Of a stretch of DNA of 64,000 nt, positions 1 to 10,452 are shown piece after piece. Position numbers and translations under genes: made by a program. Numbering within the stretch: the first letter of the stretch is position 1; every line of letters begins with the position of its first letter. The notes under the pieces are model-generated. The model was not told where the DNA came from. It worked only from the letters and a program-made list of their open reading frames with translations, and ran no database searches. The DNA is from Paraphaeosphaeria minitans (lineage: Eukaryota; Ascomycota; Dothideomycetes; Pleosporales; Didymosphaeriaceae). Location of the stretch: positions 744,001 through 808,000 of the forward strand of contig WJXW01000017.1 in NCBI GenBank assembly GCA_015832175.1, given 5' to 3'.

Positions 1-1
1 A

Positions 2-1513
2 GATGCAGCGGGTGACACTCTCGCCACAAAGCAAGAGCGTTACGAAGCAACTCAGGAACAGAAGCGTTACGGTGAGCATTGGCTCATCACGTCTGAATTG
101 GCCGAAGAAATCGAAATTGCTGCAAAAGGTTTGCGCGCTTCCGTGCCAGTCGAAAGCGGAGACGATGACAATCGTCTACACGCCGCAGGTGATTCACCGC
201 TGCTCCGAGAGATACCTGAAGCGGGTCTCATCATCCCAAACTCGTTTCTTGAGCTGTCGCGGAACTTATTCATGAATTCGTCATCCGATACATCTTATCC
301 TTGGTTGAATTGGCGAGATCTAACCTCTGACATCGCGCCTGAGCCTTGCATGTACCGCACTGCTCTTCGCGATTTTCACTCCTTGGTACTGTTGTTGACC
401 AAGCGTGTCATGCAGACGGCACTTATCCAAGCAACATCTAGGATACGTGCTCAAGGTTGGCGCGCCAAAAAGGGCGTCAAGCTGTTCGTGAGGTCAAGAG
501 ATGTTCATACTGCAGTTGATTTGTTAGGCATCAGCACAAGCAGAAGAAAGTTCTTTCGAGATGTCCCGAGACGTTGTAGACTGAGGGTCACAGACGCAAG
601 GTATAAAGCCCGAGTCCTCCGCTGGGACGAAGTAGAAAGAATTCTCGATTCTACGGAGAATATATCGACACCTTTGGACTCGGATAGGGAAGTCGAATCA
701 CGCGGCGCACAAACAGAGCAAGTGGGATTCAAGTTCAACGCCGCACGAAGTGGAACGCCCTTGCCTCCAGCCAGGCAAAGCAGTCCCGATGATTCTGCAG
801 ATGACCATGCGGGAAGCAATGCCGAGTTACTTGCGGAGGATACAGATTCCGATGCCTATCAAGCTTTAGATGATTCGCTCGAAGCTTCTGATACCCATGC
901 TGAAGCCGAAAGCGAATCAAGCGATGATTCCTCCGATGACGAACTGAAGGAGGTGGAAGAGTTTGATAGAGAAGTGAGCCGGCTAGAGGAACGTCGATTG
1001 TGGTTGGTCATTGGCGACGCCCCTGACGGTCAAGAATCGAAACCCGAACCGACATCCGATCATTCAATCCGCAAGGATCCACGCCGAAGAAACATTGCGG
1101 AGGGCGCCGATTGGCGAAGTTGGACATATTACCACCCTGAATGGGAGGAGATGCGCTCACGAATACCCGAGATCAACTTTCTTGCCAATCGAAAATCACT
1201 CAGTCCTTCACGGAGCTGGGATCCAGCTACAGACCACGAGACAGACTATGTTACTGAGACAGGCGTATCATCTGGTGGAGATCGCAAGTCAAAGAAGAGA
1301 CTACCTCTACGTACTGTCGAAGAGCTACCTCTTCGAGATCCCCGATCCTACGCTGCTTTGCGGGGCAAGCAGTCAGAACCAGCGCAGCGCGATGCTGAAA
1401 CGGATGATTCTGAACACGAAACCGAAACACCAGCGCAGTCAATTGAAGATGTCAACGAGGGCGCTTCCGAAATGTCAATTGTGGAAGATCCTGCATATAA
1501 TGTATCCCACTAG
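2..1513 (+). CDS. Probable RNA polymerase I upstream-activating-factor subunit, Rrn5-like (5' partial)
   Basis: The frame is open from base 2 to the TAG at 1511-1513, so the start lies outside the window and at least 503 codons are present. The central part (roughly 300-620 nt) has a compact conserved-looking block: PWLNWRDL, then a helix-rich LTKRVMQTALIQATSRIRA, then VRSRDVHTAVDLLGI and a basic FRDVPRRCRLRV. From memory this order (histone-fold-like helix, then a short Arg-rich element) resembles fungal Rrn5 proteins, which nucleate Pol I pre-initiation at rDNA. The C-terminal 250 residues are acidic, Ser/Asp/Glu-rich and probably disordered. The SANT/Myb-like part expected for the family would lie upstream of or at the window edge. 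The family call is recognition only; the open frame is solid. Confidence 0.6.
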   Translation, partial: DAAGDTLATKQERYEATQEQKRYGEHWLITSELAEEIEIAAKGLRASVPVESGDDDNRLHAAGDSPLLREIPEAGLIIPNSFLELSRNLFMNSSSDTSYPWLNWRDLTSDIAPEPCMYRTALRDFHSLVLLLTKRVMQTALIQATSRIRAQGWRAKKGVKLFVRSRDVHTAVDLLGISTSRRKFFRDVPRRCRLRVTDARYKARVLRWDEVERILDSTENISTPLDSDREVESRGAQTEQVGFKFNAARSGTPLPPARQSSPDDSADDHAGSNAELLAEDTDSDAYQALDDSLEASDTHAEAESESSDDSSDDELKEVEEFDREVSRLEERRLWLVIGDAPDGQESKPEPTSDHSIRKDPRRRNIAEGADWRSWTYYHPEWEEMRSRIPEINFLANRKSLSPSRSWDPATDHETDYVTETGVSSGGDRKSKKRLPLRTVEELPLRDPRSYAALRGKQSEPAQRDAETDDSEHETETPAQSIEDVNEGASEMSIVEDPAYNVSH

Positions 1514-2001
1514 GGCGAACCACGTTTGCGAACATGGCCTCTATTTAAATCTTTCATCAACCGGCGATTAATTAATTCTTTGGACTCAGATGTGTACCTT
1601 GCAACCAAGCAAAGATTTACAACAGCAAAACAAGCCAAAAGATGGATTAGAAGACGATATGATAATACGGGAAAACTCATTGTTCGAAGCGTCATAACAG
1701 CAATCTTTGCGTGTCTATCTGTATTACCTTCCTAATTGAGTAACTAACTTCCCTGTCGATCCAGGTACGGTAACGAACGACCGAGAGATGCCGCGCCGCG
1801 CACCTGATAAATCTCAAAGGCAGTACCGTATCCAGGAGACGACCCCTCTCAAACTATGCCGACGCCTAACTTGTATGGGAAAGTCGTTGTCGTTTATCCA
1901 GCCGTTGCAGATGCCCTCCTCGGAAGCATGTTCCTACCACGTTCATAAGTACGATGCCATCTCGACATGGGAATGATGCATAGCTTTACACGCTCGCCGC
2001 C
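1514..2001. other. Intergenic spacer
   Basis: This stretch holds the 3' flank of the Rrn5-like gene and the promoter of the M28 peptidase. Short frames here look like noise. I see no recognisable element. Confidence 0.5.
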
Positions 2002-3505
2002 ATGCGTTTCTCTACATTTTCGGCCACATCGCTGGCATTGGCTAACGCTCACGAATTACTTCTTGAACGGAAATTGCCTCCAGCAGTAGCCCTCAACCCC
2101 GACAACTACGCTTCGTGCGCCAATGCAGCATGGCCTCCCACGGCCTCAGAAGTGGGCGTAGAGCTCGTGCCACAAGTCACGGACGACGAGCTTATAGCAC
2201 TGGCAGACGATGTGAGCTCCGCCAATATCCAAGCCACCATTGAGAAACTTGTCTCTTTCGGCACACGCCACACGCTGTCCACGCAAAACAGCAGCACCCA
2301 TGGCATTGGCGCAGCACGCGACTGGATTGCGTCAGAGATGAGAAAATACGCTGAGGAGTCGGATGGTCGTATGTCCGTCTCTGTGCCTGGATATATCCAA
2401 GGCGTGGCGTCTAGGATTCCGTTTCCAGTCAAGATTTCGAATGTACTGGCGACTATCAAGGGCTCTGCCACACCTGAAAAAGTATATGTGATGACTGGGC
2501 ACTACGATAGTCGAGTGACAGATGTCTTGGATTACACGTCCGACGCCCCAGGCGCAAATGGCGATGCCAGCGGCACAGCCAGTACGTTCTTCCGACTTAT
2601 CTACCTCACCTATAATAGCAGGACACTCATTGAAACTAGTTGCTATGGAATTGGCTCGTGTTCTCGCAAAGGCAAAACCGAGATCCACCATCATTCTCGG
2701 TGCCGTGGCTGGCGAAGAACAAAACCTCTACGGCTCCACCTTCCTTGCGCACACCCTCAAAAATGCATCCACGAATGTAGAAGGCGTGCTAAACTGTGAC
2801 ATTGTTGGCTCCTCAACTGGTGACCGCGGCCAGAAAGATCCCTACACGATTAGGGCCTTCGCGCAAGGTCCGCCCTCCTACGAGTCCACTACTGTCGCAG
2901 CGCAGCGCCTGCAGATTGGTGGAGAAAACGACTCCCCTGCTCGCGAACTCGCGCGCTTCTCCGCCGAAGTAGCTGCAAATAACGCCACCGGTATGAACAT
3001 CGCCATCATCTACCGTCTCGATCGTTTCCTCCGAGGCGGCGACCACAGGCCCTTCTTGGACGCGGGATACCCGGCGATCCGCTACACGGAGCCTAACGAG
3101 AATTTCAAACACCAGCATCAGAATTTACGCGTCGAGAACGGCACGCAGTACGGCGACTTAATCGAGTTTGTCGACTTCGAGTACACCGCTCGCGTGGGTA
3201 AAGTTAATCTCGCGACCCTATGGTCGTTGTCTGAAGCCCCAGGTTACCCTCGCAATGTCACTGTCGATACTACCACGCTGGACAACAACACACGACTGAA
3301 GTGGATCGCGCCTGACGATGCGGATCTGAAGGGGTATGAGGTGGTGTGGAGGTCTACGACAGCTAGTGTGTGGACGCACGTTTTGGATGTGGGTAAGGTG
3401 GGCAGCGTGACGATACCGTTGAGCAAGGACAATGTGATCTTTGGGGTGAGGGCTGTCGGAACGAATGGGTATAAGAGTACTGCATCGTACCCATTCCCTG
3501 GATAG
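2002..3505 (+). CDS. Secreted M28-family aminopeptidase with C-terminal Fn3-like domain
   Basis: Two exons, 2002-2581 and 2622-3505, joined across a 40-nt intron (gtacgt...agcag), give 487 aa. The frame change falls exactly at the intron, turning GDASGTA into RHSLKLVAMELARVLAK. The N-terminus (MRFSTFSATSLALANA) looks like a short secretion signal. The zinc-site series of M28 peptidases is complete: HYDSR near residue 167, the Asp of GANGDASG, AGEEQNLYGS, the Asp of CDIVGSSTG, and the His of GGDHRPFLDAG. The last 90 residues (PGYPRNVTVDT onward) form a fibronectin-III-like module ending in FGVRAVGTNGY. This architecture suggests an extracellular co-catalytic di-zinc aminopeptidase that trims peptides for nutrition. 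Substrate specificity cannot be read from the sequence. Confidence 0.85.
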
Positions 3506-3809
3506 TTAAGTTGTGAGGAGCAAGCCAGCGATTGCAAGCCACACATGTCAGCCTATGAATACACTTCCACGAATTTTACGTGAGGATTTGTTTTGGAGCC
3601 ATTTCACCAGTGACATTGTTGGTCGTATATTGTACTCACTCAACAGGTCATACGCGAAGAAGTGAACTGTGATAGGCGTCTCCTGACTTCATTGACAGTG
3701 CCAGTCAGAACCCCTAGGTAGACCTACTTGATCTGGCGACCGCTTCCCACGACTTTAAAGTAGCGGACGGACAATTCCAATCTCACTCCCGCTACTCCTG
3801 TACCAGACG
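3506..3809. other. Intergenic spacer between convergent genes
   Basis: This separates the 3' ends of the M28 gene (+) and the WSC relic (-). No feature is seen. Confidence 0.5.
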
Positions 3810-5155
3810 TTAAGCCACCTGATACGCACTGACATTGTCCACCAAACAGTAATCCTGCACCCCCCTCTTCGTACTCGAATACACCGCACAAATCTTCACC
3901 GTATGATATCCCTCCGTAACACCATCCAGTGTCCCGCTAAAAGGGTCATACCCCGCGCTCCTCTCTATCGTTACCCCACACCCACCTAGTGTAGGATTAC
4001 ATGCATTCAATGGTCGTAATGAGCCCGCCGACAACAAATAGGCTCATCGCGATAGCATCGTTCGTAGTGCTACTGCCAGGTGCAGGGTTCGCTTGCCGAC
4101 CGTAGTAGAACGACAAAGTTTAGCTGCCGGTGTGTGGGTGGTAGAAGGTGAACGGTAGCCAGTGTCGCCGTAGCCGGACTCGTAGATCTCCCAGGCGTGT
4201 ACCGTACCTACCGCTTTCGGCGGCGGAGGTTACGGCGGAGCCGCCGGAGACGAGGTTGGAGGCGCTGCAGGAGGGATGGTTGGCTACTTGCCAGTGGGAG
4301 CTGCTAATTTTGAAGTCGCCGTTAGTTAGGATGTTTATGCGGGCTTGGTAGATGGTGATCCTTTTTGCTCCGCCGCAGTACTCTAGTACGTTTCCTCGAC
4401 TCGGCATGTTGCAGCCGTTGTCCGGGGTTGCGCCGCTTACCACCGCTTGGTCGTTCACAATGGAGTTCCCGCAGAAGCACTATGTGACGATGTCAGCCGA
4501 TCGCCTGGTAGTACTAAGGAGTGGCCAGCTGGGGGTTGTGATGACCGATGAGAATATATGATTCGAGAAGACGCACCGCCAGCATACTCCACCCCACTAC
4601 CTATAAAGGTAACGTAGCAGTCCTCCCGCCACGGTATTATCAGAACACCCGCCAGGTCCATTAATAATCCTGTCCAGTGCCCTCGCACTCACAGAATCAG
4701 AGTAACAGTCCAGAGAATTGTACCCGTTGACACCAGGATTGACCTTTGGCGGACCAAGAGCAGACTGATATACACTCAAGCGAGCAGGGCCACCGCATGC
4801 CTGGCTGGCATCGCCGTTGCAGGGATAGTCGCACTCGCTCGCGTTGGTCGACGAGCTTCCGGTGAGCGAAAAGCCGCACCAGCATTCACGAGAACATTCT
4901 GCATGGATGTGGATCAACGTTTCTGAGGGTTTGAGGGAGGGATGGGTCTACCTGTTCCCGCATACCATACGGGTAGCCTTTCGCACCGCAGAACGTGATG
5001 CAGTTTTGACCTGTCTGGCTCGAACCGTCAGTGTAGCTTGCATATCCGAGCACTCTGTTTGTGATGCTGTCCGTATAGCGGCCTAGATATGACCAGCTGG
5101 TAGGCAGGTTGGTAGTTGGGGCGAGCGCGGTGGCGGCGCTCGCTGCGAGCAACAA
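3810..5155 (-). pseudogene. WSC-domain secreted protein gene, decayed by several frame lesions
   Basis: Read on the minus strand, the first WSC domain is still good. It starts with WSYLGRYTDS, and an intron at 4965-4899 (gtatgc...atgcag) joins YPY to ECSRECWCGF, ending ACGGPARLSVYQS. A second WSC domain begins GYNSLDCYSDS but loses frame near 4622-4628, where one surplus G separates NTV from the matching EDCYVTF...GVEYAGG. Its next junction (acceptor before TGC TTC TGC, about 4480) is also out of phase. The rest continues as SGATPDNGC, EYCGGAKRITIYQ and a carbohydrate-binding-like module (NGDFKISSSHW ... YCLVDNVSAYQVA) spread over at least three frames. WSC domains bind glycans on fungal walls and secreted enzymes. 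No start codon is secure. Three or more lesions make assembly error alone unlikely, though not excluded. Confidence 0.7.
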
Positions 5156-5703
5156 CGCTGCTATTGAGGTGAGTGCAGACGCTCAGTTTTTCATCATCAC
5201 TGAAGACTGTTGTACTTCTTGTAGGATGTAACTCCAATATTGTAAAAGGTCATTATGAAGCTCATGGCTATAGCGGTCTAGCCTTGTTGAGAGTAGCTAT
5301 TGTAGTTGGAAGCGAGTGAAGTGGTTTGTTTCTGGGTCTGACAAGTTCACATATGGATACCCGTAATCCGTCTTCGGAAAATCACTGGACGATATCAATG
5401 ATTTTTAATTTGGGGAGATTGCACAGCTCACTGCAAGTGATGTTGAGTCCTTACCGAATAACAGGTGTAGTGTGGTGGAGCGACATTTCAGACAGCTGTC
5501 GAAACCTGGGTTTGGGTCTGCTCGCGCGCAACACCCCGCAACATAGACACGGTAACGGATAGCACCAAGAGGAGCCTAGTGGTCAGACCAGTACAAGTCA
5601 TTGAGAAAATGGTTACTTATTATAGAAATAAAAGAGCGAAGATGGTCTCTTTAGCAATGCAGCAGCGCGATGTGGTAAAACTCGCAGCATAAGTAACGTG
5701 TCA
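5156..5703. other. Intergenic spacer
   Basis: It may hold the lost 5' exon of the WSC relic (an acceptor-like caatag sits just upstream of 5155). The rest is the 3' flank of the ABC transporter gene. No other feature is seen. Confidence 0.4.
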
Positions 5704-8700
5704 CTATGCAGGTATGCTCCGGTCCAAGCTCTGTCCTAAACTCATCTCGTAGTACATGCCTCGCTTACTCAACAATTCTTTGTGCGTCCCCACTTCCGCA
5801 ATTCTACCTCTCGAGAAGACAACAATAACATCGGCGTCCTTGATCGTGCTTAGACGATGTGCAACTGCGATGGTAGTTCTTCCATCCTTCACTTTTTCGA
5901 GAGCGGCCTGAACGATTTTCTCAGATTCAGTATCGAGAGCGGAGGTAGCCTCGTCGAGAAGGAGCAAACGAGGTTGGCGGATGAGAGCGCGAGCGATGGC
6001 TATGCGTTGACGTTGGCCACCCGAGAGTTGGGTGCCCCGGCTTCCGCACATTGTGTTAAATCCCTAGAGAATGTCAGTCATCTGCTGATCCGGGAAGCGG
6101 GTGATCCTACATCTGGCAGAGAGGCCACAAAATCGTATATATTGGATTGCTTAGCGGCATCCTCGATTTGCGCCTTTGTAACGTCGTCGCCACCACCCAT
6201 AGCGATGTTGTCGCGAATGGACCCTTGATACAGGACGGGCTCCTGCTGCACGAGCGATACACGACTTCGGTACTTCCTTGGGCAAAGATCCGGTAATGCG
6301 CTACCGTCGCACGTTATGCGACCTGAGGTAGGGTCATAGAAGCGTTCGAAGAGAGCGATCGTGGTACTCTTTCCGCAGCCACTAGCACCGACGAAAGCCA
6401 CAAACTGTCCAGGCTTCACGTCGACGTCGATGTTTTTAAGAACATTGGCGTTCGGTCTCGACTCATATGAAAAATCCACATTTTCAACCTGAATATGAGC
6501 AGGGGCTTTCTCGTTGCCGTCGTCGAATGGTGGTCTGGACGGTTCTTCTTGGACGACTGGCGTTTGACGACGAAGCCAGAATATGTAATTGGCTGCAGTT
6601 GCTGCTTTCGTCATACTGGTTGTGTATGAGAAGAAAGAGGCCGCCGCCTCACCCGAGAAGATGACTGCGATGAAAACTGTGTAGAACTGCGTCGTGTTGT
6701 ACTCACCACGACTGATAAGCTGGCCACCATACCAGAAGCCAAGCGCCATTGCGAGGAACGAGATAGACTGCGTGAATGAGTACCAGAACATGGTCCAGAA
6801 AAGCGACTTCATGGAATGGCGTGCTACGCCCTGGAGACGTTCTTCGTATCTCGTTATAATATGCCTCTCCAAAGCCAGAGACGAAACGGTGCGGATGGCA
6901 GAAACAGCTTCTGACGCCAAAGCTGCACTGCTAGCGAAACGTTTCCCAGTCTGCTCTTCCAACTTGAACTCCAGACGGATTCGAAGATACCCTGAGAAGA
7001 CTACGAGAGGAAGCGCACCAAACGCGACTGCGCATCCTAGCTTCCATCCCACGACTAGCGCAAGGATACAGCTTGAGAGCACGCTGATAACGTTGATGAA
7101 TATAAGCATTACATTGAAGCCAAGGAGCTCAAGTAGGCTGGTTGGGTAGGTTGATAGATTAGAGACAAGGGCGCCGGTTGCGTTCTCTTCCCTGTCGAAA
7201 AAGTTCATGTCCTGCTTGAGGATAAGATTGAAAATTTCAAGCCTATAGCCGCGAGAGACGTGCTGGACAACAACGTTGCTAAACCATCCGATGAGCGAAT
7301 AGGCGATGAGGTTGCCTATAGCGACGATGAAGAACATCAGCGAGTAAAAATCGCCCCGTTTAACAGCCTCAGCACCCGGTACTTCGAAAGTTGTCGCGAT
7401 GCGCGCAAAGAGGACAGCCTGAGCCGGATATGTGGCACCTCCCATCACCGATGCAAAGATGAGGATCAGGAAATACGGCCATAGCCTCCGGTGTTCCCAG
7501 AATACAATGAAGATGCAGCTGACAAGATTGTAGTTGACCCTGTCTTTATCCGTTTTGACGCCGGCCTGGCTGTGCATCGAGACCCGAGTTTGCGTCCGTA
7601 CAAGAGTGGGCTTCTCTCCATCTGCACCTGCATCGTGTTCGAGGGGTTCTTCCGCGTCGTCGGCTTTTCCAAGGTCTTGCGCGGCGACAAGACTTGCGTA
7701 AGCCCCCTTCTTGTCCAATAGCTCGTTATGGGTGCCCTGTTCTGTTATCGAGCCCTTAGTCATGACTGCGATATTATCGGCATTTTTGATTGTAGACAGC
7801 TTGTGAGCAATGACGATAGTGGTCCGGTTCTTGCTGACGCTGTCTAACGCCTGCTGGACCATCTTTTCTGCTTTCGGGTCCAGCGCACTTGTCGCTTCGT
7901 CGAGGAGTAGGACTTGTGGGTCTGAAATGATGCTGCGGGCAATCGCAAGCCTTTGCTTTTGTCCACCTGAAAGCATCGTTGCACGCTCGCCGATCTGTGT
8001 GTCATATCCCTGAGCAATCAGTACCGCTGAAACTCTAGTAGTAGTATCAGACAGTGTACCTACCTTAGGAAGTTGCTCTACGAATTCATCTGCATATGCC
8101 GCCTTGCACGCTGCCGCTACAAGTTCCCTTTGTTGGCTCTCGGGAAGATTACCCTTCTCGGTTCCGAAAAGTCCGCACGCAACATTCTCGAAGACAGTCC
8201 CACTGAACAAAACGGGCTCCTGTTGTACTAAGCGAATGTTTGTTCGTAGCCATCTCAGGTTTAAGTCTTGAATTCTTGTTCCGTCGAGGAGGATGTTACC
8301 AGCGCTTGGATTATACCATCGCTCTGTTTACTCTTAGCATTGTGCCCATTCCATGTAAGGTGATGACTATACAGGGTTAGAAAAGTCGAACTCACCCATC
8401 AGGCCAATTATGGTGCTCTTGCCAGTACCACTTGCACCAACAAGAGCTGCAGTACTGTTAGCAGGAACGGAGAGCGAGAACTTGTCCAATATTTGAACAT
8501 CTGGCCTGGTCGGATAAGAAAATCCAACACATTCAATCTCGACACGCCCGGCGCACTTTTCAGGGATAAGACCCTCTTCACTGAGCGAATCAATCTCCGA
8601 AATGCGGTCGATGACCTGGAATAGCTGTGCAGCCGCCGATGCGCCTTTGCCCAACGTGATGATCTGCGGTGCGATGGTACTCATAGCCGTAGCTGCGACT

Positions 8701-9746
8701 ATGACGGCGAGAATCACGGTAAACACCTGGCCGGGTTGATTTATCTCGCCGCTCACGTACATGCGGATGCCCCGCCAGAAAGCTAATCCGTAAGCGCTGT
8801 AGATGCAGAAAAATTCGGTGGAGAATAGTACAGCGTAAACTGGACCATTCTTCATTCCAATTACTCGTGCATTCAGCAAATGTTGATCGAACTTGCGGGC
8901 CAGGAGCGGGTTCAACCAGAACGCATGGACGGTGCGCATAGTCGAGAACACCTCTTCGGCTAGTTTCCCTGCTTGGCCGTAGATGTCAAGCATCTCGTTC
9001 TCCCATTTGGTCATGAAGCCGAGGCATACGCCAACGGCGAATATGATCGTCGGGATGATTGAAATGGTGATAAGGGTGAGCTTCCATTGCACAGCAAAGG
9101 CGATGATGAAAGCTGTGACGAATGTCGAAAGCCCTTGGATTGTCAAGGTCAACTTCTCCGATATGCCACTATTGATGTTGCTCGTGCTGGTTGTCACTTG
9201 TGAAGTGATTGACCCTGATTCAGCCGAGTCGAAGTAGGCCACATTTTGGCGTAGCGTGGCCCTAACGAAATCGACTCGTAACGCTTTCGTCGTTCGGATG
9301 GCAGCGATGGATATCAGAACGGAGTGGGTGTAGAAAAGGCAGAATTTGGCCACGAAGAGGTATAGGAAATAGAGCGTGTACTTGTTGACTTCAGACCGGT
9401 ACTGGGCCGGCGTCAACACGCCTGTCGAGAATCTCACAAATGTCGTGACGAACTTTCCAAAAATCAAGTCCATGAGTGGCAGCACCGCACCAGCGCCAAT
9501 CGCAGCGAAGAATGCGACAACATTCATGATCCAGCTCAGTTGGTCGGCATACGAAAACACTCGCTAGAAGGGTGAGCACACATAACGGTATCGAGTTTGA
9601 AAACTTACCAAGTAACTCTTCAGTCCACCTTGTGCCCCCTTTTGGGAGGCCTCCTCTCTAGAGTCGTCTTTTTTGGCATCGTGATGCGGCTCCGCGACGC
9701 CATCTTCCCGACTTAGTGGTCTGTTCTTCTTGGTCTTCTCGGCCAT
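5704..9746 (-). CDS. Full-length ABCB-type (MDR/p-glycoprotein) multidrug exporter
   Basis: Five exons on the minus strand (9746-9609, 9563-8396, 8323-8064, 8009-6111, 6063-5704) close in phase and give 1274 aa, the usual size for a TMD-NBD-TMD-NBD exporter. The start is the ATG of [15 protein letters not shown], a hydrophilic N-tail. TMD1 begins [23 protein letters not shown]1 has Walker [10 protein letters not shown] (just before an intron), [10 protein letters not shown], signature LSGGQKQR and Walker [13 protein letters not shown]. The linker is acidic and rich in charged residues. NBD2 has [27 protein letters not shown] and [12 protein letters not shown]. All catalytic motifs are intact, so both sites look ATP-competent. 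Such proteins export hydrophobic toxins or drugs at the plasma membrane. It is divergent from a Zn2Cys6 regulator 706 bp away, which may control it (inference). Confidence 0.93.
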
Positions 9747-10452
9747 CTTGCTTCTGGTGCAAAGCAGATGAAAGCGGTTGGAGTGAGCATGACCGGTATC
9801 TACCTGGAGGCCTGCCAGAAGAAGGCGATGCAGGAATCGCGAACGCAACCCGTGCGCTCCGATGGACGAGGCCAAGCTACTCGTAATGCGGGAACCATGT
9901 AGGCGTCATTAGGCCGCTTTGGGAGAGCCAGAGAATCGGACCAATCAAATCTTGGCCTGCGTACCGAAACTGCGCTACCTAATGCTATGCCAACTTCATA
10001 ATCAGTTTTAAATCAGATGAGTCGATTGTGCAGAATGCAAGGGCGCAGGCAGACTCTAGTAAGCTGTGTTTGGTACCAAAATCAGCAAGTTGTGATGCAA
10101 GAAAGGGCGGCCCTCATGTTGGGCGTGCGTAACCTGGTGGTGCGCACCACGCAAGCCTCTGTCAGTGGCCTACCTAGGTACTCGACACCATCTACCTATA
10201 GGCTAGGTAACTTCTCCTCTCTGTACCGTAGTTCGCATCAATCACCACATGAGGTTTACGCTACAACGGCCTGTGGTGCCCACCAAACGGAGACCTTGAA
10301 GATGACGATCCCCACGCGGTAGCTCTGCTTGGCACTCGGGGTGCGAGAGCTCCGGCGCCGAAGGCATCTTCCAAACGTGAGAATGAAATCGCCTTCGGTG
10401 CTCGCCTTCCACGCACCCCGGCATACGAGTTCCGCGTGCGGAGGTACTCAGT
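9747..10452. promoter_or_regulatory. Divergent promoter region between ABC transporter and Zn2Cys6 regulator
   Basis: This 706-bp stretch lies between two start codons on opposite strands and must carry both promoters. Around 10165-10215 it contains clustered CCTAGG/CTACCTA-type short palindromic motifs. I cannot assign a specific binding site by eye. Confidence 0.5.
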
